64,000 nucleotides of DNA. It comes from Phaffia rhodozyma (Eukaryota > Basidiomycota > Tremellomycetes > Cystofilobasidiales > Mrakiaceae). The notes beneath the pieces are model-generated. The model was not told where the DNA came from. It made no database searches and saw only the letters and a list, made by a program, of their open reading frames with translations. Positions 32,992 through 43,214 of the stretch are shown here, piece after piece. How positions within the stretch are numbered: position 1 is the stretch's first letter; every line of letters begins with the position of its first letter. The position numbers and the translations under genes are program-made. The DNA lies in assembly GCA_014706385.1 (NCBI GenBank), contig JACGZH010000004.1, positions 1 through 64,000 of the forward strand. Direction: 5' to 3'.

Positions 32992-33840
32992 TCTAGCTAA
33001 ATTTTCTTAAAAAAAACCCCCATCTCATCTGTCTATATCTTGACCTTATTCTTATAGTCCATAAGGAATCCAAATTCACTGTCCCTCTCTCGCTATTTCT
33101 TCCCTTGTTTCTTCCTTGTCTTTCAGCTCCTCTCGAGGAATTAACACCCCTCCTTTTATTTTCTGTCTCAAGTTCTTTCCCCGATCCTCTTTCACGAATC
33201 TGCACGACGTTCTACGACATAACCTGCATCATCCTGTCTTTCTCCTTCTCTCTTTTGGGGTTTTCTGATCTAATTTTAATTCTACCTTGCTGTTCTGCTC
33301 TCAATTTGAATGGTCTCTTGTTTTCTTGCTACATCTGTCTTGTCAGAATAAGAAAGTTCATCATCTTTGGTATCTCTCCCTTGCCTCTTCTCGGTCTGGG
33401 CACGCCTTGTTGGTCTTCAGAAGAGACATGATTGATTGTCTGTTCCTGACTGACTGTGTCTTTGATCCGGGCCTCGCCTCAAGCCGTGTTCTTAGAGGGC
33501 AGAACGGAAGGGAAAAGTGACTAACAAAGAAAGAGTGATACCCTGAATGGTCCATCTTTGAGGGTAGAAAGAAACAACAACAACACATATGTGCGAGCCA
33601 AGAGGGATGGACAAGATGGAAGAAACACACGCGTAAAAACGTCGAGAGGGGAGGTCGTCAACTCAAGAGAGATAAAAATAAAATAAAAAAGCAAGGGAGG
33701 GAGGGAGGGAAAGGAGAGACATGTCCCAAAGAAGAAACTAGATTGAGTCAAATCAAATCGAATTGAATCGAAACCGAATCGAACCGAACTAAGGCCAGAT
33801 CAGATTTAGACGGAAATAAAAAAAAGAAAGAAGAACGGCA
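32992..33840. other. Convergent 3' spacer between MPS1 and APS3
   Basis: About 850 bp between facing stop codons. It is C/T-rich on the plus strand up to 33300, and A/G-rich with GGGAGGGAGGGA near 33695 and GAATCGAAACCGAATCGAAC repeats near 33760-33790. No coding motif is recognised. It is longer than most 3' spacers here, so a non-coding transcript is possible. Confidence 0.5.
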
Positions 33841-35028
33841 TCAACCCCTTCTCGCACCCCAACCACCGACCAAGCCAGCCGCCCACTCTGCCACAGCCGT
33901 CCCGCCAACACCACCCAACGGTCTGATCCCACTACCGAGTATCCCGGACGGCGCGCCCGAGCCCGGGATTCTAGCCCTGCCTCGACCCCTTCCGCCGGTG
34001 GCGGCGGTGGAAAGAGAGGAAAGACTGGCCATCGGGTTATCTTGAGATTGCTGACGGAGTATAGATTTCGTCGTCACTGTATTCTTGCAAGATCAGGTTT
34101 CGAAATGACAGAGGACCGCGTGAGGCGGATGAGTTTGATTTTTGAATGTAACAAGTTGCAGTCGTTGCGCGAAGGAAAAGAGAAGAGGATGGAGAAGCAG
34201 GAAATGATGAGTATGCATAACCAAACAACAGGATAGAAGAGGGATGAAGGGGGGGGGGGGGGGGGGGATCGCACCGTTTTGAGAAATAGTATTGATATTT
34301 GTTTCTAATACGAGGCCGCCTTGGATGATTTCCGCCAGGGTATGATGAACCTAAGAACGAGATGCCAAGTCAAGTCAGATCCATCGGTTTAGACCCCAAG
34401 ATGTACATTGGAGAAGAAAATCACAGCAAAAGGCAAAGAAAAAAACAAGACAAAGAATGGAAAGACATACCTCGTCGAAACCAAAAACCAAATCAAGCTC
34501 ACAGACATTCTCAAAAACCTTATCCAAAGCCTCGACAAAGACCTGGATGAGATCCAACACGCCCAATTCGGATTCTGCGGTGTCGCACGTGAACACGAAT
34601 GTCAACGTGGCAAACTGTCTGAAGCGAACGTGAACAAAAGCCGAGAGAGAGAATAGTAATCAGCCAGCCTAGAACGGATATAGTTTCAAGGAAAGCAGGA
34701 ACAACAGAATGGAACAGCAAATAACGATAAAGACGATGGAAGAGAGAAGCAAAGAGAGACGATACCTATATATGACCCTAATATCCTTTCCATCCTCTTC
34801 ATCCCTCTCCCTTTCCTTTCCCTTGCCTGTGCTACCACCGACGCCGCCAAAGAATCCCTCTCTCAGTTCGGGCGCGTCCAGAAAGCTGCACATCCCGGTC
34901 GGCCGGCTTTCGACCAAGGCGTATATCCGACTGATCAGCTTCTTCTGTTGGATCGGTGCTGTTGGCGTGTAGAACTTGGATAGACGAGGTAGGCCAAAGT
35001 TGTTGAATATGAGGACCGAGAGGATCAT
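33841..35028 (-). CDS. APS3: AP-3 adaptor complex sigma subunit
   Basis: Small chain of the AP-3 coat that sorts cargo from Golgi/endosome to vacuole. Exon 1 starts MILSVLIFNNFGLPRLSKFY and continues QQKKLISRIYALVESRP. It has a Gly/Arg/Glu-rich insert (GGVGGSTGKGKERERDEEDG), then VIY. Splicing at GTATCG joins RQFATLTFVFTCDTAESELG, VLDLIQVFVEALDKVFENVC and ELDLVFGFDEV. The next exon is VHHTLAEIIQGGLVLETNIN, strongly AP-3 rather than AP-1 or AP-2. The last intron begins GTGCGATC directly followed by C19 on the coding strand. Its acceptor joins in frame to TTKSILRQQSQDNPMASL and a Gly/Arg-rich tail ending WGARRG. The tail is longer than in most relatives. Confidence 0.9.
34249..34267. repeat. 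G19 homopolymer at an APS3 splice donor
   Basis: Nineteen consecutive G on the plus strand (C19 on the coding strand) lie eight bases inside the last APS3 intron, directly after the donor GTGCGATC. Length may be inexact because such tracts sequence poorly. Confidence 0.9.
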
Positions 35029-35807
35029 CTGTGCGTTTGATCTGTTCCGGTGTATCCTCGGTAGTCTTGGTAAGGTAATATGTTGAGGGACAATCGGGTC
35101 AAACAAGACTGACGACGATGGTGACGACGATGGTGACGACGATGGTGATGATGATGAGATGATGGGTTTCTCTTGAAGCAGAAGGACGATCTTGTTTGGG
35201 AGGAAAGCCGCACCCTTGGTCAGCGGTCCAGAGAGTCACGTGACTGAAGATCGGTTGATCTAACAAGTCTCTTTCTTTCTTCTACTTCTTCTACTTGTTC
35301 TCTTCGTTCACCATCGGTCTTGAAAGATTGAAGTGAACCAATGCATAGATGCAAGTGCAGATGTGAAGGCTGAATAGAGCGGATGAGAGAAAAGGGAATT
35401 CTAAACGAACGCAAAGGTATACAACGGAGGCGCAGGGTGAACGGAGAGGTGCCGCATTCAGGATATAAGAAGGGTAACAACGAGAAAGATACGGTAAGCG
35501 AATTAGCAAGCAGGGTAGCAAACAAATAGGCAGACACAAATAAATAGCACAAGCTGATGGTAGTCACAACCAGGGTTGCGCTGAGACATGGGGCAGAGAG
35601 CTTGGGGCTTTCTTTTGACAACGAAGCGTTGCGCAATATACAGAGGGGAAGAATGAATGAATGAATGGAAGGTGAAAGGACAAGTGAAAATGAGAGACAT
35701 AAGCAAAAACAAACGTATACAAGCGCAAAGCAAGCAGGCAAGCGAAAAAGGCAAGCAAATAGAAGAAGAAGAAGAAGAACAAGAAAAGAAAAGACATATC
35801 GGCGCGA
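35029..35807. other. Intergenic between APS3 and GT61 genes
   Basis: About 780 bp, on the promoter side of APS3 and 3' side of GT61. A 12-base repeat GACGACGATGGT occurs about three times at 35110-35150, followed by GATGATGATGAGATGATG. GAAGAAGAAGAA lies at 35760-35780. Frames here are low-complexity and not annotated. Confidence 0.55.
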
Positions 35808-37023
35808 TTAACCGTCATCAGACTCCTCTTCGTTGCTGAGTTTCATTCGAACAAGAGAAAGCACAACGTCGGCGTCAACAGGGATCTCATTCCCCTGGAA
35901 GCCTTCCGGGTAGTTTACCGGAGGCAGAGTAGCTGGAGTGAAGGTACTACATGGGTACAGGACGTTGTGAGGAAGACCGGAATCAAATCAGCTAATGAAG
36001 CAACGGAGAAGATGAAGAGGAAAAGCCACCAACCGAGAACCCCAGAAACCAAAGTACTGCATATCAAGACCACGAGAGGTAAACTCATAGTCGTCTGTAA
36101 TGGGTCATCATTACGGTCACATCAGTGTGAAAACTGAGGAACGACGAAAGTAGAGACATAGAAAAGGAAAATAAACGAAGACGATAACGAACGGGCGAAA
36201 CCGTCCGGGTAGAAGAATTCCATGACCGTGGTCCTGATCTCTGGCTTCATCCAGAGCAGATGGGTTAGTCCGTTCCCGTGGACGCCCATCAGGATCGTTG
36301 TCCTTGCGGCCAAGCGGATTTGCTCCTCGTTCGAAAGCTTATCCCTATAAAATAGAAAGACAGGTGGACCGTTCGGAACCAACATTTCAGTTTGAGATGT
36401 TGACACAAAACAAGATGGTGGAGGACGAACATCTCGACAACGTTGAGCTCCCAATCATCTTCGATACTGGCTCTGGTGAGTGTCTCAACTAGACGTTCGT
36501 GATCTTCGGGCTTGAGCATTCGTCTTCCCCAAGACTGTCGGCTGACGTAGGTGACGACCGGCCGGGGGCGCATACCAGGAATGAGGTCCACCTGGGCGAC
36601 GCCGCCGATGTGGTCCATAAGAGAGTTTCGGACGGGCGCCCACCAGTTTGGCGTTGATGGCAGAAGAAATGCTTCACTAGAGTAGAAGGAGAAGGAAGAG
36701 AAAAGAGTCGCCCGGGGTAAGATTGAGAAAGATTCTATCTCGTTTCGTTTTATCCCTTTTAATGGGAGGATTGACTGTGAAGACTCACGAGGCGGATCTT
36801 TGAGTGGCAGCAAAGCGGTCACCTCTGTAGGCGGCAGCCCGATCGGCGAGGAGAACCTGCTCGTAGACGACCGGTCGATCTGAGTTGACCGAGTCCTTTT
36901 TAAATTCAACGGTAGCATTTGGGAGCACAGCTTGCATCTAGAGAATCAAGGTACTTTGTCAATGTATGAGAGAGAGTTAGGAAAGGGGGGGGGGGAGGGA
37001 AGGGGGGGGGAAGAGAGAGAGAA

Positions 37024-37076
<53 letters not shown>

Positions 37077-38347
37077 AAGAGAGAAGGTATAGTACATAAT
37101 GAAGGACGGAGGGAAAAGAGAAAAGAGAGAGAAAGTGAAAACGTACGAGCAAGGCGTTCATTCCTGAGTAGTCCTTCCACTCTTCTGATCCTGTTCGGGC
37201 AAAGATGAGTCTGTTTGGCATCTGTAGCTGGGCGTGTTCGCCTTTGTCGGCGATCATACCAGGGATCAGGGACGAGTACGTACGCCAGAGCCCGTAAAGG
37301 CACTCTGCAGCAAAGTGGTAGTAATGATTGATGACTTGAATTCATTGTTTGGAACGTGAAAAGAACAAGGCGCCGCGATCAGCTTTCGGAGGGCAGATTT
37401 GCGAGCAAGACAGAGAACGCTATTGGATGATACATACATTGTGGGGGATCATTAACGATCCAGCTGTGCCCGTGTTGAACAAGAGCGCCTAGGGGTGTCC
37501 CGTCTGAGGAATAGGTGACTGGGAAGAGAAGCAGAGCTTGGGCTGGAGTGATGATGCGAATGTCTTTCTCAGTGGGTTCCCTGAGGGGAGGTAAAAGTGG
37601 TTACGAGAGCGCGCAAAGAAGGGAGGAAGTATGAGTGGTGAGATATACGACGGATGGAGAAGAAGAAGAAGAATATCAAAGACAGGTGTTGACATGAAAG
37701 GCACAAAGAGGCAAAAAGAAAAGAACTGACCTCGACCGAATGTTTTCGTGATCGTTCCGGATGTCTTGACCGGTAGAGATCATCATTCTTTCTGGAGGAA
37801 AGGCCGATGGGTTGGAGGTGACGATGAGGTAGGTCTGGTTGATCTGATAGAGGTTGGTAAAGACCGTCCAGCCGGGGGAATGGACGACGAGCTGGGTTTC
37901 CGTTGGGTAGCCGGTGCGATCATGGCCGTAGGGGATGGCGGTTGTCCCTGGGCGCCATTGAGTGAGCTTGTTGGCCAAGCCGAGCTGGAGAACGCGTTCG
38001 TGACCGTTGCGATCAGTGTAGCTGATGTCGAGGTCGAGTTGGAGGAGGCAGAACAGGGTGATCGCGAGTAGGCTGAGGAGTCCAAAGAGGGAGAAGGGTA
38101 GCCTGAGGATTTTTCTTCGGAAGGAGGAGGACGGGGAGTAGGAGGAGGAAGAAGAAGAAGAAGAAGAAGAAGGAGGAGGTGTGAGAGAATGTGAGTAATG
38201 AGTAGATTTGTGGGTGGATATCGGGTATGGCAGCAGTCCGTTGTGCTTTGTGAGTGAGGGTGAGGGTGGGCCTTGGGCCAGTGGCAAAGAATCCTTTTCG
38301 AGTGAGCGTAAGGCTGGGATGACCAGAGGGCTGGGTGTGCCTGACAT
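35808..38347 (-). CDS. Glycosyltransferase family 61 (DUF563) protein
   Basis: A type II Golgi or ER glycosyltransferase. The N-terminus is a Ser/Pro-rich cytosolic part with a run of about 10 Ser. A signal anchor follows at about residues 84-106 (LPFSLFGLLSLLAITLFCLL), then lumenal sequence with Asn-x-Thr sites (NQT). The DUF563 domain appears over several exons: PGWTVFTNLYQINQTYLIV, CYHYCFAAECLYGLWRTYSS, YSGMNALL, RPVVTYVSRQSWGRRML, QIRLAARTTILMGVHGNGLT followed by HLLWM, and TVMEFFYPDGFARDYEF. GVHGNGLTHLLWM is the conserved loop of this family, which includes xylosyl- and EOGT-type transferases. The last exon ends KLSNEEESDDG at 35808. Donor and acceptor sugars cannot be told. A GA-rich microsatellite fills one intron (36967-37086). 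Confidence 0.86.
36967..37086. repeat. GA/G-rich microsatellite in GT61 intron
   Basis: Runs of G9-G12 followed by repeated GAGAGAGAAAGAGAGA on the plus strand lie in one intron of the GT61 gene. Frames predicted through it are artefacts. Confidence 0.9.
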
Positions 38348-38696
38348 GGGGGAGGGGGAGGGGGAGGGAAGAATACGAAGAAAGAGGGAAAAGGAAGAGA
38401 GAGAGGAGGAAAGGGAAAGGAGAGAGAGGAAGCAGAAGGGAAAGAAGAAAGAGAAAGAGAACGATGGAGTGAAAGAGAGAAGAGAAAGAAGAAAGAGAAG
38501 AAAGAGTGAGAGAAGAGAAGAGAACGCAGACTATTTGAAGGAAATCCCAGGGCGGGGGGGAAGGAAGAAGGAAGGCAGCATGGACAAACGGGAAGGGAGA
38601 CAGGAGAGGAGGGTGTTGGATGCTAGGCACCAGGCACCAGGCACAACACACCAGGCACCAGGCACAACGAGCAGTTCAAAAGGACATCGTCAATGC

Positions 38697-38736
<40 letters not shown>

Positions 38737-39340
38737 TTTCTCTCGATCTCTCTGTCGCTCTCAAAGGGAAGGGCAAGGAACCCAGGAAAAGAAGCGTTTC
38801 AGGGCATACAGGCACAAGGCACACCCACCCATCACACACAAAGAGACAAAAGAACGAGAACGCGTTCGCTCTAGATGATCGAACGACCAGAGACAATGGG
38901 AAGAAACGCTCACCCACCCCTGGCACAGGCACAGGCACACAGGCACGATCACCACTGGCAGGACAACACGAGCGTACCCTCCACAGTGCTCCGTCTCTCT
39001 GTGTTCTCACACACACACTCACACTCTCTCTCCCCCTCTCTACACACTCGAATGGGTTCTTCCGGTCCTTCATGGTTCAATCTGCGTCATACGGTGACTA
39101 ACCTACATACTGCGCATCTCCGGCCCAATCTGATAACCCCGCGGCCCTTTTGACTCTCTGGCCTTGTAGTCTTTTTTTTCTTTTCCCCTTGCCTTGGCTC
39201 TCCTCTCCATCTGTACTCTGACCAACGCGTTCATCTCCAGTGATTGTGCTCGCTCGGCTGGACTCGCTCTCTCTCTCTCTTTTCTCAGGCACAAAACCAC
39301 CAGGCACAAAACACAAGGCACCACCACACCACCAGGCACC
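38348..39340. other. Divergent promoter with AGGCAC repeats and (GA)n
   Basis: About 1 kb between the GT61 start (minus) and the DUF1749 hydrolase start (plus). It is A/G-rich at 38360-38540 and carries a perfect (AG)17 at 38701-38734. CAGGCACCAG/CAGGCACAA motifs recur in the same orientation at 38625-38668, 38808-38822, 38919-38947 and 39288-39340. The last group abuts the hydrolase ATG. CT- and CA-rich tracts occur at 39000-39050. No gene is seen. Confidence 0.6.
38701..38734. repeat. (AG)17 microsatellite
   Basis: A perfect dinucleotide run in the divergent promoter between the GT61 and DUF1749 genes. Confidence 0.97.
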
Positions 39341-40785
39341 ATGTCCAAAGGCGTTCCTGGAATCCTCCACACCTACATCCAACAGCCCACCGAACTGCCC
39401 TTGTTCGAGTCGGCCTCTCTCGGCTCGGCCAACTGTGTCTGTCCTCTTTTCTTCCTTCTCCTTCTCCTTCTCTTTGTCCATGCTCACTTAGCACTTAGCA
39501 CTTAGCATTGACTCTCACTCTCACTCATTCTCACTCTCCAGCTAGTATTCCTGCCCGGTCTGTATGACGGCCTGGTGACCGTTCCCTACGTGGACGCGTT
39601 AAGAAGACATCTCGAGCAAGCAGGCTGGTCACTGTTCGTCCTTTCTATCTTCTCCCTCTGTAGATTTATATATTGGTCTATATGTCTGCAGTCTGGCTCA
39701 CGCTTCTTGCTCTATCGACTTTTCTCTCTCTCTTCCTTTCTCTCTTTCTCTTCTCACATCTTCCATCTCTTCCTCTTCCTCTTTCTCTCTCCTCCTTCCC
39801 CACCTCCAGCGCCCAGCCTCAGCTCACAGCCGCACTCAAAGCTTGGGGCAGATCATCCCTCGAACAAGACGCAGACGAGATAGAACAGGCCGTCGACCAT
39901 CTCCGAGCGATCGGTCCGTTCTCAAGATTTCCTCCTTCCTTGTCTCGTTCTATCTCTCTCTCTCCTTGTATCCTCCCGCTCACATTCAACTCTCTCTCTT
40001 TCAAACAGGAAAGACGAACATCGTCCTGCTTGGTCACTCGACAGGCTGCCAACAAATCATGGAGTATCTCGTCCAACCCAAGAAATCAAACGGAAAGCTT
40101 AGGTCGACCATCAACAGAGCCATCATCCAGGCCCCTGGTCAGTTCCCTTCGGCCCTCCTCTCCCCCTTTCCTTCTTACCTTTGTTCTTCCCTCGTGAATC
40201 ATCAGTTCTCATCTCTTCCCCATTCCTTCCATTTTTCTTCCCTCTACAGTCTCTGACAGAGAGGCAAACACAGACTCTCCATCGTATGATCCGAAAATAC
40301 AAGAGAAACTTCAGGCTCTCTACGACAACACCCCGGGGGACGCCAGGCGGGATACGCTCTGTCCCCCAGAGATCTGCAAATACTTTGGACTTGACGTCAC
40401 CGTCTATCGCGCCTGGAGCACTCTCTGTCCCGGCGGCGACGACGATTACTTTTCCACAGATCTTCCCTTGACCTCGTCAACCACCCCCTCGGTTCTTCGA
40501 CCGCTCGACCAGACGTTTGGCAAGCTGCCCAAAGACGTCCCCTTGTTTGTCATCTTCTCGGGCGCCGACGAGTACACCCCGAACCCAGAGAAAACTCAGC
40601 CGGCCTTGCTCGATAATTGGACTCGCGCCGCTTTCACAAACAGCCCAGACGCTCCTTCCTCTACCGCCGGCGCCTCCAAAGGCTCGATTCGAGGTATCAT
40701 CGTTCCCGGCGCCAGTCACAACGTCAAACAGGCAGACAAGTCAGAATGGATGGCCCAACAGATCCTTGACTTTATCAAAAAGTGA
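39341..40785 (+). CDS. DUF1749 alpha/beta hydrolase (SidJ-type)
   Basis: A multi-exon esterase-like protein of the fungal DUF1749 family, to which the Aspergillus siderophore esterase SidJ belongs. Exon 1 begins MSKGVPGILHTYIQQPTELP. After the intron comes LVFLPGLYDGLVTVPYVDAL (strand and oxyanion region), then QLTAALKAWGRSSLEQDADE and IEQAVDHLRAIG. The nucleophile elbow exon is NIVLLGHSTGCQQIMEYL with Ser in GHSTG. A long last exon carries CPPEICKYFGLDVTVYRAWS, the acidic-residue strand VPLFVIFSGADEYTP and the catalytic His in GASHNVKQAD, ending ILDFIKK. All three catalytic residues are present. Substrate is not established; a role in siderophore breakdown is only a family analogy. It converges on the GT25 gene. 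Confidence 0.9.
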
Positions 40786-40818
40786 TCAACATTATAACTC
40801 ATTCAATCTATAGTATCC

Positions 40819-40857
<39 letters not shown>

Positions 40858-40869
40858 CACGCGTGTGTT
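40819..40869. repeat. (AT)n(GT)n microsatellite between convergent genes
   Basis: About 24 bases of AT followed by GT and GCGTGTGT lie in the 157-bp gap between the stop codons of the DUF1749 and GT25 genes. Confidence 0.95.
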
Positions 40870-40942
40870 GAGTGACTATAAAAGTCGAACTTGAAACTAG
40901 AAAGAAAACAAAAGAAAGAGAATCCTTTCTATCAATTCCGTT

Positions 40943-42454
40943 TTATGAATCCAGCTCTTGATGTTCCGTCTGGATCGATCGCTGGTATGCCTCCAAACGA
41001 TCCATCGTCGAGTCTGCTAGCCTGGATGTAGATATACATATGGAAAGGAAAAAAAATCCCCAATTCAGTCAACCGTGTTCCCGTCAGTCAGTGTTCGCAA
41101 TCAGGTAGACTGATACTGTCGAAGAAGAGGAAGTCAATGAAGAGAATGAACCGAAAACATCACTCACCACGTCTTCCATGCATTACTTGCCCCACCGATG
41201 TCGGTCCCGAACTCGTACCGACCATGACCGACGAGCGGGGGCAACAGACTGAACACCCCACCTGCTCCCTCTCCCGTCCCACCCAGCCCGGCTCCTCGTC
41301 CGTTTCGTCTGGATTCAGGGATGTAGTCTGCAAAGGCCCAGTCGACCGGCTTGGTGAACAACTGAGCGTCCCTCTGGAGGAACTCCAAGATCCGCCTGGC
41401 GCCCGTCTGAGATAATGAGTAGCCGAACGTGCCCAACGGATGTTCCGAAGGTCGGACATACGGATGGTGGACCGGTCGGTTGGCTGTTTCGTCAGAGAAC
41501 GAATACCCTAAGTAGACCATCTCCCAGTCTCCGTTTCCGTCCGGCGATGGATCTTTTGGAAGCGCTCGAAAGATCGAAGACCACGACCGACGGAAATCCC
41601 ACGCGAGATCCACATCATCCTCCAGGATGAGCGTCCGGTTGAGACCCCGGTCGACGATCGACCGCAAGACCGCCAGATGGGAAGTCCAACAAGCTAGTGG
41701 ACCGGGAAGGGAGGTCACTCCAGAGTTGATCAACGGAAACTGAGTGCCTAGAATGGAACGCGAGGCGTAAATCGACTTGAACATCTCTTGTCTTGATCCT
41801 CCCTCCTTCTTCTCCTTCTCCTCATCCTCCTCCTCATCCTCTTCCTCCTCCTCCGAACCAGATCGAGCTAGCCGCTGACGGTAAAACTCTCGCCAACTGA
41901 CCGAATGCCCATCAGGATCCACAGGTCCGTCCCAGACGATCCCGTTTTGATCCTCCCAGAGCCGTTCTTCGATCCAAATGACCTCTGGGTCGGTGAACGA
42001 GGTGGCTTTGAAGAACTCGAATTCCATGTCTTGTGCGCGCGCCAGTAGTTTCATGTGATCCCTTCGGTCTTAGGGGGGTTGCGTTGGCAGAAGGTGTGAG
42101 CGCAAAGTAAAGTATGAGCAGACCGATCAAGCAAAAACATTGTGTAAAAATTAATTTTAAAAAAAATCTCATCAGCACAAGTTGAACAACCTCACCTTGT
42201 CGTCGGGCGAGATTGATGACAATGATCTTGTCAAACTCGCTCGCCTCCAGAGCTGGATCCGTGCGTTGTTGGACATCCCGTCTGAACAGACTTCTGGCAC
42301 CTTCCCATGATCCGCTCGGGCCCTGCGCTTTTTCAAGGAGGAGGAACGAGTGGATGCCGGGCGTGAACAGTCCAATGAAAAAAGTCGCACAGATTATCAC
42401 TGCCGGCCAGACGAGGATCAGGTAGACGGCAGAGGGTAAAGAACGGATGAACAT
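40943..42454 (-). CDS. Glycosyltransferase family 25 protein
   Basis: A type II membrane glycosyltransferase of the GT25 fold. I chose the ATG at 42454 because it places the signal anchor at the N-terminus (MFIRSLPSAVYLILVWPAVI onward); the frame is open upstream but without an ATG. The lumenal part begins FDKIIVINLARRQ, the first beta strand of GT25, then continues after an intron with LLARAQDMEFEFFKATSF. The central LACWTSHLAVLRSIVDRGLN and LILEDDVDLAWDF contain the EDD acidic motif. WEMVYLGYSFSDETANRPVH, LGTFGYSLSQTGARRILEFL and KPVDWAFADY follow. An unusual run of Glu, Asp and Lys (about 41804-41866) is inserted before the acceptor region. A donor GTGAGT at the apparent KTW end splices in frame to LADSTMDRLEAYQRSIQTEH and the stop at 40943. 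Confidence 0.88.
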
Positions 42455-43214
42455 CTCGTAAGCAGTGCGGAGAGGGAGGACAGTTGTAGCGATATAATGA
42501 AAGAGAGAAGCATGTCCAAGAACCCAGGTTTGGACGGAGGTCAGTTCATATAAGACTCTCGGGCAAAAGACATGGACATTCAAAACATAGAGTGAGTGTG
42601 GACATGGGATTCAAAGGCCCCTTGCCTTTGTAAGGAGAACTTGCTGTCCGAGCATGTATGCGCATGCATACTATACACACACACACACATATATATATAC
42701 TCTTAACCGGATTGATCATCCCTCATCAAACACACGAGACTAAGCTAGGTCTGGAGCGCATCACCCAACCTTCAAACTCGGAAACGAGGTGACCGACCAA
42801 GTTTGGTACATCTCAGAGCGAGGATGCAAGGAGAGATGATCATTTAAATGCTTGCACCTCTTATTTTTATCATTCTCTATCATGTGTCCTTCTTTTCTCT
42901 CTTTCTTTCTTTCTCTCCTTTCTCCTCGACAAGAGTGAAAGTCAATGGCAGCTTCTGCGGAGCAGAATGAACTAAACGTATGACTTCATTGCCCAGTTTC
43001 GTTTTTCTGCATCGACTCAATCCAGACGGTGTGCTCAACACTCCCGGCCAACCTCACAGCCGAAGTGATGCGCCGAACGAAAAGATGCGCGTTATTGAAT
43101 GTTAGGGTTGGATACCTCGAATGACTCTCCTCTCCATCGTCCATCCCTTCACCTCCGAGAACAAGATCATCTCACCAAGCATCGATCGTCAGATCAACAC
43201 AACATCTCAACACA
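42455..43214. other. Divergent promoter region, GT25 / CSN6
   Basis: About 760 bp. It contains ACACACACACACATATATATATA at about 42676-42701 and TTTCTTTCTTTCTTTC at 42903-42917. It also has TAGGGTTGGA near 43104, which is not a telomeric array. No coding sequence is recognised. Confidence 0.55.

Noticed and set aside
36906..37345. Minus-strand Ser/Leu and Pro/Ser frames over the GA tract
   Set aside because: They run through a microsatellite in a GT61 intron.
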